Source: Pyropia haitanensis
Taxonomy: Eukaryota; Rhodophyta; Bangiophyceae; Bangiales; Bangiaceae
Length of the DNA stretch: 64,000 bases
NCBI GenBank assembly: GCA_008729055.1
Contig: SDUX01000002.1
Span: 372,001 to 436,000, forward strand
Direction: 5' to 3'
Shown here: in pieces, positions 54,948-64,000 of the stretch
Position numbering within the stretch: position 1 is the first letter of the stretch
How the letters are laid out: every line of letters begins with the position of its first letter
The notes under the pieces: generated by a model
Seen by the model: the letters and a program-made list of their open reading frames with translations, nothing else
Databases searched by the model: none
Told to the model about the DNA's origin: nothing
Position numbers and translations under genes: made by a program

Positions 54948-55743
54948 GTCAGCAAAAGGAACGACTCTCGCAGTAAAGCTAATCCTCCGGAGCTACCCCC
55001 ACTGCTTCCGCGTCACGTATGTTGCGTGCTTTCTAAAGTCGACGGGGGACACACGTTGAGTGGGCCCGCCATGATCGCAACCGCGCCGCGTCGTGCCCGC
55101 AACTAGGTCTTGACTGGATCTGCGCAGCAAGTCCGCCACGTTGCGCCACGTTTCGTGTTGAATTTTAACCTGCCCTCTGCCGACCTTCATAGAATTCAAT
55201 GCAAATTCGATCTTGATTTGTTTTGATTGAATCTCAAGGTGCCAACCCTGCCCTCACATGCACCTGACTCGGCAAATACACGTATACGTGGTCAACTTAA
55301 TGACACGTGTCTGCGCTGTACGTATCGTTCGGGCGAACGCTTCCAGAGTTCAGACAAATATGCCGTATTCACGAAACCGAACCAGAACCGAATCGCCCCC
55401 CTGTCAACCCTGAGAGACACTTTCGTCTCGCGTGGCTGGTCCCGTCGCAACGGACCGTGAGCTTCGTCTCTGACACCTCTAGGCGTACGACTGCGCACGA
55501 CAGAGCATCTCCATTCAAGAGCGCGCGGCGCATGACTTCAACCAAGAGCCGAGAGCAAAACAGCTCCTGCCAAGACATGTATCAATGAAGAACGAGAGAG
55601 CCCCGTAACCTAAGGAAAAAAACAGAGAGCGGCGTGCTCTCAACCTACCCCTCCGCCCCCGAGAAAAAAATACAGCTTGAATAACAATGGCAGTCTGACG
55701 TCCGCACGCACGAGCACAACCGGCCTCACGCCTACGGGGCCTC
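54948..55743. other. AT-richer intergenic region
   Basis: Moderate GC, short frames only. Contains a GAATTCAATGCAAATTCGAT stretch near 55191 resembling motifs at 54470. There are A runs at 55614-55670 just past the fibrillin stop codon. No gene is supported. Confidence 0.45.
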
Positions 55744-56483
55744 TCACGTCAAGTTGGCCAACCCCTTGGGCGTGAGCAGCACAAACAGGTTGTCCTTGTT
55801 CCCCCTGCTGACGCGCACCTCATCGTCCAGGTAGGTCACGTCCAAAAAGCCCTTGGCCGACGCCGGCGCCTTGACCGACAGCGGCCCAAACTGGAAGCGC
55901 TGGAACTGCACCTGCACCCGCATCGGCGGCTTGACACCAAACGTCGCGTGCACCTTGTTGGTCAGCAGCCCCCCCGCCAGCTGCTCGCTGTTGGTGACCG
56001 TCCCCGCGCCCAGGTCCACCGTCTGGTAAATCTCATCGTTGGGCCGCAGCGGCGGCGGTCGGCTGGTGCCAAGGATGGACACGGAGGTGGTGTAGACGAG
56101 CTTCCACACCGCACCGAGGTCGGCTGACTCGACGGGCACGGGCGACGGGTTGAGCGCCTCGAGCCGCCGCACAATCGCGTCAATCTTCTCCTGCGCCCGC
56201 CGGTCCGACGCGACCGCCCGGCCGAGGCGGGTGGGCGCAATGGCGGCCATCAGCTCCGCCTTGACCGCCGCCGTGGGCGACAGCGCCGAGAACACCATGG
56301 TGGGAGGGGCGGCCACAGTGGGGGGGGGGGGGAGGCACCACTGACCCGCCGCCGGTGCGGGAGCGACGCGCCGACAGTGGAGGCCGGCCGGCGGACGGAG
56401 ACCCGCGCAGCGGCAGCGGCAGAGGCAGCCGTCGTAGCGTGAACGGCACTCCCGACAGGAGAGACTGGCGGAAGGAACGCCAT
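55744..56483 (-). CDS. Plastid PAP/fibrillin-family protein
   Basis: Fibrillins (PAP, PF04755) are plastoglobule and thylakoid lipid-associated proteins. The conserved part is an unbroken frame from 56316: TAAVKAELMAAIAPTRLGRA, IDAIVRRLEALNPSPVPVES, LGAVWKLVYTTSVSILGTSR (the WKLxYTTS hallmark), DEIYQTVDLGAGTVTNSEQL, and near the end AKGFLDVTYLDDEVRVSRGN then LFVLLTPKG. Upstream, the ATG at 56483 begins MAFLPPVSPVGSAVHATTAA followed by Ala, Arg and Ser-rich sequence, a good plastid transit peptide. It joins the mature frame if the G run at about 56320-56332 is one base different. If not, the ATG at 56316 would give a leaderless protein of 190 residues. Confidence 0.88.
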
Positions 56484-58289
56484 GACGGGTAGGGGAGTGG
56501 GGTAGGTGAGCGTGATGAAAGTCAGAGAGCGCGCGGTGGTGGACGGGACGACGGTGTCACGAGCAGTCGAACAGGGTGCAACGAACAACCAAAGACAAGG
56601 CCGTCCGTGGCAGACGGTGGTGACTGCCAGGGAGCCGGCTGTCTACGCGGTCCAGAGTCGACTGTCCAGGCAGGAAGGACCAGACCACTCGTGGAACCCA
56701 AACGGCCACAGGGGCCCGACACCGACGATCGATCACGAGGGGGACGCGCGGATGGCCCATCCTCCACGCCGGTGAGCGGCGGCCGCCAGTGCGGCATGGC
56801 CCACAGGCCAGCGCACCTGGTCCAGACGTCGCCCGACGAGCGGCCATCCGTCGCCCAACGAGAAGGCGCGGAAGGTTGAGTCTGCTGCCGCCCACTTGAG
56901 TACAAAATATGTTGCTCTATGGTAATGTAGTTTAGACACAAGAATTGGCCCTTTACGACTTTTGGTGTGGAGCACTACAAGTCTTCTTGGCGTCCAGATT
57001 TACTGCTCGCGGCGAGCAAGAGGCAGGCCAGTCGCGTCGACCCCCCGACGATCACCCCCCCTGCCGTTCCGCCAACCCCATCGCACGCCACGGCGGCGGC
57101 TACGGTGGCGTCGACGCTGACGCCAGAGGTGGCCACTCTGTCGGTTGCCGTGGCGGCGGCGGCGCACGCTGCCGAGGACGCGTCGTTCACTGGCCTGCGC
57201 GTCCCGCGCCCCGGATTGCGGGGGCTTCTCCGCACGGACGCTGGCTGCGCCCCGCAGACGGCCCCAAAAGTCCACTCCGCACGGCATGGTCTACACACCA
57301 GTTGCCCGCGAATGGCCCCGCCCCACCGGGTGTGGCACACCCACACGCAGGCCTCCCGCGACAGTGGCTCGCGCTCGTATCAGCACGCCGCCACCCACGC
57401 TGGCGGCGGTCGGCACAGCCGGGCAACAGCGGCGGCCGGCGCGCGGGCCGGCGCGCGTGCGTCACCCCGCGGCCATCGCGGACCCACCGGCGGTAGCCCG
57501 CCGACGTGGTGCGGTTGCGCCGCAGCGGCCCCTTTGGCGCGACCACGACCGCGCCCACCCACCCCGCCTACGCAGAGACGAGGAGCCAGTCCTTGGACAG
57601 CAGCCGCCGCGCCGGGTCGTCGGCCGCCAACCACCCCGCCCGCGCCCCGCCGTCGCCAAACCGGGCCGTTCCGGGCGGGCACGATGCTGATGAGCACCAC
57701 CGCCGGCGCGTCGTCCGCGTCGACGGCCGCCGGCAGCAGCAGGGGTACACGGGCCCGCCGCCGTCGCTGTCCGCGGCGCCCGCGGTGCCGCGGCGGCGTG
57801 GCGCGCCGGGCCACCCGACCGTCGCGGTGCACCGCGTCGGCAGCGGCACGTGCCGGTCCGGCCCGGACCGCACGCCATTCGCCACTGGCGGCAGCACGGC
57901 CCGGCCGGCTCCCCGCGGCGATGCTCCCCCCCCCCACCCCGCCATGGCCGGCGGGCAGACGGCGCGACGATGGAGACGTGCCGCGCGCGCCGAGGGGAGC
58001 TGGTCGAGCATGGCGTGGCGGCCGCCTGTCTGTCGGCGGCCGCCACACGACGGGGGCCCCTCGCGATGAGCGTCTACCAGCGGCGGGCGGCGGCGGCCAA
58101 CGGTGGACGCTGGCGCACACGGGCAGAGCGTGAAGCCGACTCGTGTGGGATCAAGCCCGCCAAAAAACGCTCAAACGAAACCGGGGCGCAAAGTTTGCCA
58201 GCGCCCGCGCCGAGCTGCGTCTGGGCTGTCGCTGTGTCGCCCCTACGGCTGCATCGCCTCTGCCGCTGTGTCGCCGACTCTGCCGCTGT
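56484..58289. other. Region with a possible minus-strand gene at about 57.57-58.0 kb
   Basis: A minus-strand frame ending at 57568 reads RFGDGGARAGWLAADDPARR then LLSKDWLLVSA, which looks like a natural C-terminus. An adjacent frame just upstream reads AVDADDAPAVVLISIVPARN. The two would join across a one-frame shift near 57.66 kb. No family is recognised. 56.5-57.0 kb shows no gene, and plus-strand frames over 56.97-58.13 kb are probably shadows. Confidence 0.3.
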
Positions 58290-58480
58290 GTCGCCTCTGC
58301 CGCGGCCGCCGCTACCGCTGCTGCCGCGGCCGCCGCTACCGCTGCTGCCACGGCCACCTCTACCGCTGCTGCCGCGGCCGCCGCTACCGCTGCTGCCGCG
58401 GCCACCGCTACCGCTGCTGCCGCGGCCACCTCTACCGCTGCTGCCGCGGCCACCTCTACCGCTGCTGCCGCTGCCGCGCA
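58290..58480 (+). repeat. 24-bp minisatellite upstream of the cyclin gene
   Basis: CTACCGCTGCTGCCGCGGCC plus four more bases repeats seven to eight times with small changes. In the frame of the cyclin gene it reads as PRPPLPLL units. It may be part of a 5' exon or an untranslated leader. Confidence 0.8.
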
Positions 58481-58579
58481 CGCTACCGCCGTCACCATCC
58501 CCTCCGCCGCTGTCGCCGTCGCTGCCACCGCTGCCACACGCCGTTCCCCCTTCCCCCCCCCCTGTGGTGCGGCAAGACC

Positions 58580-59848
58580 ATGCCGCCTCCCCCCCCCCCC
58601 CCCCCCCCCCAGGTCGTCACCCTTCCCCCCACCCCCCCCCCGACTTTCTCCGCCGCGCCGCGGCGGCGGAGCTCATTGCCGAGGCGGCCACCCTCCTCGG
58701 CTACCCGCCCGCCCCCACCGCCGCGCTCGCCGCGACCGCGCAGCTGCTCTACCACCGCCACGCGGCGCGGGCGCCCGCCCACCCACCCGTCCGCACCGCC
58801 GGCGCGTGCCTGCTGCTCGCGTCGCAGGTCACCCCCCCCACCGCAACGGACGGCGGCGGCGGTGGTGGTGGTGGTGGTGGTGGTGGTGGTGGTGGTGGTG
58901 GTGGTGGTGGTGGTGGCCGTGGTGGTGGCCGTGCGGCGGGTGCCGCGCCGCCGGTGCGGCTGTCGACGATCGCGACGGTGCTGGCGCACCGGCTGGCGGT
59001 GCGGTCTGGCGCGCCGGCGGGCGCCGCGACCGAGCCGCTGTCGCCGCCGGCGGTGCGGCGGTGGGTGGCGGCGCTCGCCGCGGCGGAGCGGCGGGTGCTG
59101 GCCGTTGCCGGGTGTGACGTGGCGGTGGAGCTGCCGCACGGGGTGCTGGCGGTGGCGGTCAACGCGGCACGGTCGGCGGCCGAGGCAGAGGCGGCGGCGG
59201 CGGCGGGCGGCGGGAAGGGCGGCGTCGGCGGTGGGGGCGGTGGTGGGGGTGGTGCGGGGGGGGGGGGTGGGCCGACCCGACCGACCATGGCGGCTGGCGG
59301 GCGCTGCTGCAGCTGGCGTGGGCGTACGCCACCGACGCGTGCCGCTGCGCGGGCGTCGAGGCGGTCGCGCCCGAGGCGGTCGCCGCCGCCGCCCTCGGCC
59401 GCGCCGCCGCCGCGCTGCGCGGCGGCGAGCCGCCGCCGCCGCCGCCGCCGCCGGCCGCCGCCGACGCGGCCGCCGACGCGGTGGCCGCCCTGTGGGGGGT
59501 GCCCGCCGCGGACGTGGCGGGCGTGGAGCGCGCGCTCGGCTGGCTGTACGCGGCGGGGTCGACGCGGGGGCGGCTGGCAGCGGCGGGGGGGGGGACGACC
59601 CGCTGGTTGCCGACGCCATCCGCGGGAGGGGGGTGTGGGGGGAAGGGGAGGGGGAGGAGGAGGGGGGGGAGGAGGGGGGGAGGAGGGGGGGGAGGAGGGG
59701 GGGGGGGGGGACGACGCTGCCGCTGGCAGAGGGGGGGGGGGGGGGGGGCGGTGCGCCGCGGCGGCGGGTGCCGCCACCGCCACGCCGCCGCCGCTACACC
59801 CGCCACCGGCGTCGCCGCCGCGCGCGGCGGCGGCGGCGGCGGCAGTGA
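58580..59848 (+). CDS. Cyclin L-like protein
   Basis: A transcription- or splicing-type cyclin, by sequence closest to cyclin L. N-terminal cyclin box: LRRAAAAELIAEAATLLGYP, LAATAQLLYHRHAARAPAHP and TAGACLLLASQVTPP, followed by a poly-Gly insertion (GGT repeat, 58860-58915), LSTIATVLAHRLAVRSGAPA and AERRVLAVAGCDVAVELPHG. After a Gly-rich linker and a frame change near 59.26 kb comes the second box: WRALLQLAWAYATDACRCAG, VEAVAPEAVAAAALGRAAAA and VPAADVAGVERALGWLYAAG. The C-terminus is Arg-rich, as the RS tails of cyclin L are. The ATG at 58580 is followed by a C run of uncertain length. Cyclin L partners are CDK11/12-type kinases. It converges with the CDC16 gene, with under 400 bp between the stops. 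Confidence 0.7.
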   Translation: MPPPPPPPPPQVVTLPPTPPPTFSAAPRRRSSLPRRPPSSATRPPPPPRSPRPRSCSTTATRRGRPPTHPSAPPARACCSRRRSPPPPQRTAAAVVVVVVVVVVVVVVVVVVAVVVAVRRVPRRRCGCRRSRRCWRTGWRCGLARRRAPRPSRCRRRRCGGGWRRSPRRSGGCWPLPGVTWRWSCRTGCWRWRSTRHGRRPRQRRRRRRAAGRAASAVGAVVGVVRGGGVGRPDRPWRLAGAAAAGVGVRHRRVPLRGRRGGRARGGRRRRPRPRRRRAARRRAAAAAAAAGRRRRGRRRGGRPVGGARRGRGGRGARARLAVRGGVDAGAAGSGGGGDDPLVADAIRGRGVWGEGEGEEEGGEEGGRRGGRRGGGGTTLPLAEGGGGGGGAPRRRVPPPPRRRRYTRHRRRRRARRRRRRQ

Positions 59849-60204
59849 CAGAGGCGCCGCTGGGGGGGAGGGGGGGAGCCGAAAGCGCCCGCGGCGCTCC
59901 CGCTTTGCCGACCGCGCCGACGCGGCGGCGGCGCCGCGCGGCCGCTGACGGCGCCGCCGACGGCGGCCGCCGCCGACGGCGGCCGCCGCCGTCGGCGCCG
60001 GCGGCGCGGCGGGTCTCTGGTGCGGCGGTGGGTCTTTTCCGTCGCGGCGCAGTCCTTGTCACACACGTACGCACGGTGGCCGCCACCTCGGCTGGTGTGG
60101 GCGGCCAAGCCAACGTCTGGCCATTCACCCCCCCCCTTCCACCCCCCGCACTCCGCTCCGACTCCCACAAACGCTCCCCCCACGTCCCCCCCCTCCAATC
60201 CCCC

Positions 60205-61854
60205 CGCCCCCCCCCCTCACCAGCTGGTGCCGAGCGGCGGCGCCGGGCACCCATCGTCCCCCCCCCCCCCCCCAACGCGGCGGCCAGGAGCCCCCCAATG
60301 AGCCCGTCCGCGGGCGCCCACGCGGCCGCCCGGTGGTACGCGGCGAGCGCGTCTGCGCGGCGGCCGTCCCCCTCCGCGGCCATCCCCACCGCCGCCGCCG
60401 TCCGCGCGTCGCCCGGCCGCAGCGCCGCGGCGCGCTCGTACGCCGCGGCGGCGCCGCCCCAGTCGCCGACCCGGCGGAGCGCGTGGCCCGTATTGAGCAG
60501 CAGCACCTCCACCTCGTCCGCGCCGTCCGCGGCGGCGCCCCAGCCGGGCCACCGCTCGGGCACGCCCGGCGGCACGCCGCCGCCGCCGTCCGCGTCGGGC
60601 GGCCGCGCCGCGGCGAGCGCGCGGCGGTAGAGCGCGACGGCGGCGGCAAAGTCGCGCCGCCGGTACGCGGCGCCGCCGAGCTCGGCGAGCGCCAGCCCGC
60701 AGCCGGGCGCGTCGGCGAGGACGCCCGCCCACAGGCTCTCCGCGGCGGCCGCGTTGTTTTGTCGTGCGTACTCCATGCCCATGTAGACCGCCGGCGCGGG
60801 CGCGCCCGGCGACAGCCGCCCCGCCGCGCGGTACGCGCCGAGGGCGGCGTCGCTCTCGTCGGCCGCGGCGAGCGCGTGGCCGAGCGCCACCCAGCCCGCC
60901 ACACACCGCCGGTCGAGGGCGGTCGCCTTGGCCAGGTACCGCCGCGCCGCGCCGGGCCGCCCGTCGGCGAGGTAGTAGTAGCCGACGGCGAGCCAGGTGG
61001 TCGGCGACCGGGGGGCCCCGTCGACGAGCGCGTGCGCAATGACAAACAGCCGCCGGGCGGCGGCGGGGGTGGCCGCGAGGGCGGCCAGCTGCACCCGCCG
61101 CGCGGGCGTGCAGTGGGGGTGCGCGCCGAGGATGGCGGTGGAGAGGGCGGCGGCGGCGGACCAGCGGCGGCAGCCGAGCGCGGCGGTCGCGGCGAGGAGG
61201 GCGACGGGGAGGGAGGTGCCGCCGCCGGGGAGGGCGGTGAGGGCGGCCAGCGCGGCGGGGGGCGGCGGGAGCGGAGGGGGAGGGGGGGGGCGGGGGGGGG
61301 ATGCGAGCGACCCGCCCCGCCGGCCGCCGCTACCAGGGAAGCCGCTGATGGCCATGGCCGCGCCGCCAGCCGCCGCGCCGCCCCCCGCCGCGTACCCATT
61401 GGCAGCAGCCCCTGACGGGCGGCCGACGCCGCTGCCCGCACCCGCCGCGGCGGCGGGCGGCCGGTCCCCCCCCCCGGCAACGGCGGCGGCCCGTCCGCAC
61501 CCCCCACCCCCGACGGCGACGGCACCGGCACGAGCGCCGCGTAGTAGAGGCGGAGCCAGTCGGGGAGGTCCCCCCCCACCCCCCCCCCCCCCCCCCCCCC
61601 CCCCCGGGCGGCAACGGCCGCGAGCAGCCGCCCCACCGCGGCGGCGGGGAGCAGCCCCTCCTCCACCAGCGCCGCCGCGGCCTCGACGCACGCGGCGTCG
61701 TGGTAGAGGGCGGCGCGGAACGCCGCCGCCGCGGCGGGCACGTTGTCCACCGCCAGCAGCGCGCGGCCGCGCGTCACGCACAGGGCGGCGCGGAGGGCGG
61801 CGGCGGCGGGCGCCGCGTCCGGGACGCCCTCATCGTCGGGGGGGGGGACGCCCA

Positions 61855-61910
<56 letters not shown>

Positions 61911-62073
61911 CGCCGGCCGCCGCGTCCGCGTCCGAGTCGTCAACGTCACTGGCCAGGCCGTCGGCGGGCCAGCCGGCGCTGTCGACGCCGCCGCCGCCGC
62001 CGCCGCTCGCCCCGCCCAGGCGGTCCGACCAGCCCCCCTCCGCCGCCACGCGCTCCCGCTCCCGCTCCCGCTC

Positions 62074-62107
<34 letters not shown>

Positions 62108-62495
62108 TGCCGCCGCGCGAGGCGGTCCGCGTCGGGGTCCCCCCCCCCGCCCCCCCCCCCCCCCCCCCAGCAGCCCCAGCGCGCCCTCCGCGTCGCCCGC
62201 GGCGAGCAGGTACCGCGCCGCGGCGGAGCGCGCGACGGGGCTCCGCCCCACCAAGGCACCCCCGTCGTGGTGCAGTAGCGCCGCGGCGGCGGCGGGCGCG
62301 GCGCCCGCCGCGGCGTGCGCGGCGGCGAGCGCGAGGACGTCCCCGTCGGCGGCGGGGGGGGTGGGCGCCAGCGCCACCGCGTGGCCGAGGAGGGTGACGG
62401 CTGACGCGGCGAGGCCGAGGCGGGTGTAGGTGGCGGCGGTGGAGCGGAGGGCGGGGAGGAGGGGGGGGGGGTGGGGGGGGGGGGGCGGCCGCCAT
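60205..62495 (-). CDS. CDC16: CDC16/APC6, TPR subunit of the anaphase-promoting complex
   Basis: CDC16 (APC6) is a scaffold subunit of the APC/C ubiquitin ligase. The ATG at 62495 precedes a Pro-rich tract, then (frame changes in C runs) AATYTRLGLAASAVTLLGHA, LLHHDGGALVGRSPVARSAA, RGRALLAVDNVPAAAAAFRA and PDWLRLYYAALVPVP. The TPR body, about 61.1-60.25 kb, follows the CDC16 order closely: TTWLAVGYYYLADGRPGAAR, GWVALGHALAAADESDAALG, AVYMGMEYARQNNAAAAESL, LALAELGGAAYRRRDFAAAV, VEVLLLNTGHALRRVGDWGG and RTAAAVGMAAEGDGRRADAL. These match the WxAxGxYYL, GHxxA, YxGxEY and LNNxGH signatures. The stop is not certain because the last G run (60258-60270) shifts the frame; one frame stops at 60217. Confidence 0.82.
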
Positions 62496-62989
62496 TGTCA
62501 GAGGGGGGGGAGACGACCACTTGCAGCGGGGACAGGTGTTGGCAAGGGGATCGTCGGGCTGGGGGGCGTGGGTAAAGGAAAAAGCAAGGACAACCGAGGG
62601 CAACAAAGAGGGCGGAGAGGGCTCGATGGGGAAAAGAACGGCCGAGGGTAGCGGAGGGGACGCGTGGGGGGGGGGGGGGACAATGGCGGGGGACAACGGC
62701 AGCCGCCGTCTGCGATGATCGCCGCCGCGCGGCAAAGCCGAGCACGAAGAAGGCGCGGGCTCGGCAGAGGGATTTCGGTCGGGGGAAGACCGCCAAAATA
62801 CCGTTGTGAAGTACACAAACGACCGATTTTCCAGCTGAAAAGTGCTGGTTCAACATTTACGATTTCCTAAAAGAGATCGACGATGCGGGAGGGGTGCGAG
62901 GCAAAGCCAGTCGCTGCAGAGTCCAGCAAGTCGCGGCCGCGTCGGTCTCGCGCACGGCCCGCCGCGGCTGCGCCGCGGCGGCGGCCGCG
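62496..62989. other. Intergenic region between CDC16 and the right-edge gene
   Basis: G-rich near 62463-62510, then moderate GC. Contains the presumed CDC16 promoter and, to the right, the 3' end of the right-edge gene. No other gene is evident. Confidence 0.5.
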
Positions 62990-64000
62990 TCACCGCAGCA
63001 GCCCCGCCAGCAGGTCCACGTGCAGCCCCGGCGCGGCGAGCAGCTGCCGCCGGCCGCTGCCGGCCTTGGCCGCCTCCCCATCCCCGTCGCTGCCCTTGCC
63101 GCCGCCGCGGCGGTGGCCGCTGCTGCCGCTGCCGCCCGTGCCGCCGCCGCCGCTGCCGCCACTCCCGCCACCACTACAGCCGCTGCCGCCGCCGCTGCCG
63201 CCGCTGCCGTCGCCGCTGCTGCCGCTGCCAGTGCCACGGCGGCGCCCGGCCGGCGACCGCCGCGGGGCGGGGGTGGCCACGCCCGCCGCGTCGGCGTCGA
63301 CCCGCCGGCAGCGGCGGCACGTGGGCAGCGGCGGGGGGATGGCGGGCACGTGGACGAGCGTGCCACCCGCCGCGGCCGTGGGCCACGCCGGCCCGCCCTT
63401 GCCGGGCGGGCGCCCCGTGCCGCCGACGGCGTCGCCGCCGCCGCCGGCGTCGCTGCCAGTGGCGGCGCCGTCCGTCGCGGCGGCGCCGCTGACGGGGCTG
63501 CCGGGGGGGGGCTTGCACGACAGCGGCGGCGGCCGTGGCGGCGACCGCCGCCCGCCGCGCCCGCCGCCGTCCGTGGCCGGGGTGGTGGGGGTGGTGGGGG
63601 GGGGCGCCCCGACGGCGGCGGGGGGGGGGGGGGTCGGCGGGGGGGGGACGGCGTCACGGGGGAGAGCGGGATGCGCTGCCGCCCGCCCGGCGGTGCCGCC
63701 CGCCGCCGCCCGCGGCGGCCGTCCGCGGGAGTGACCCGAGCCCCCCCCGGGCTGGTCTGGCCGCCGCCGCCGGCTGCGGCCGCGGCGGCCGCGGCGGCCG
63801 CCGCGGCGGCCGGCACCCGCAGCCGCCTGCACGACTGGGCCTCGTCATCCGCGACGCCGGCGGCGCGGGCGGCGGCCGCCGCGGCGGCAAACGTGCCGCC
63901 GTCGGCCTGGTAGGCCCCCCAGTTGGCCTCTACCGGCGCGGCTGGCGCCGCCGCCGTTGTCAGAGTGATGCCCGCCGCACGGGCGGCGGCGACAACGGCC
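62990..64000 (-). CDS. Unknown protein, C-terminal part (5' end beyond window)
   Basis: Not recognised. Entering from the right edge, the minus strand reads AAARAAGITLTTAAAPAAPV then EANWGAYQADGGTFAAAAAA and GVADDEAQSCRRLRVP with strong codon bias. After Ala/Gly-rich sequence and frame changes in C runs (63.6-63.65 kb) it reads GGPAWPTAAAGGTLVHVPAI, PPPLPTCRRCRRVDADAAGV and a Ser/Gly-rich stretch, ending KAGSGRRQLLAAPGLHVDLL then AGLLR and stop at 62990. The CxxC pair could be half of a zinc site. Its function is unknown. Confidence 0.5.

Noticed and set aside
58749..60200. Extension of the CDC16 frame for another 450 codons through the cyclin region
   Set aside because: It runs antisense through the cyclin L-like gene, is open only because of composition, and CDC16 homology ends near 60.25 kb.

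Overview
The window looks like nuclear DNA from a plastid-bearing, very GC-rich alga, most likely a bangiophyte red alga of the Porphyra/Pyropia type. The evidence is: genes with short GT-AG introns and almost pure G/C third codon positions; plastid-type proteins (an LTO1-like VKOR-thioredoxin fusion and a PAP/fibrillin); ordinary eukaryotic genes (CDC16, a cyclin L-like protein, MOZART1, PEN-2); and an 18S rRNA fragment split by a long group I intron at the S516 position, a known intron site in Bangiales. The assignment is an inference; no database was searched.

Layout: 1-2.1 kb holds most of an LTO1-like gene (minus strand, running off the left edge). 3.15-7.16 kb holds a Fanzor gene, the eukaryotic relative of TnpB and an RNA-guided nuclease family, with all three RuvC acidic residues kept but the frame broken at a run of 13 G. 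Upstream of it lie two copies of a double-hairpin repeat, with a third copy at 21.7 kb. 8.5-9.3 kb has weak gene fragments. 9.32-19.23 kb is an island of much lower GC with sharp edges: the 5' half of 18S rRNA with its intron, then spacer with four repeat families, including long arrays in which TTAGGG/TTAAGGG recurs every 9-11 bp. 19.2-21.0 kb is an Ala-rich gene of unknown function abutting the island. 22.68-23.33 kb is a 650-bp TA-flanked inverted-repeat element.

From 25.9 to 64 kb the genes are single-copy: bHLH-GAF regulator (+), secreted beta-propeller (-), secreted serine esterase (-), M14-like membrane protein (+), DUF4336 protein (+), Asp/Asn-rich secreted protein (-), Cys-rich type I membrane protein (+), PEN-2 (-), an unknown ORF (+), MOZART1 (-), an unknown ORF (-), fibrillin (-), cyclin L-like (+) and CDC16 (-), which converge, and a partial unknown gene at the right edge (-).

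There are no operons and little functional clustering, apart from cell-cycle genes lying within 9 kb of each other (MOZART1, cyclin L-like, CDC16). A recurring feature is that most long genes change reading frame exactly at G/C homopolymers. That points either to homopolymer length errors in the assembly or to unstable tracts, so the spans given for such genes cover several frames. Codon and GC statements come from reading, not from a computation.
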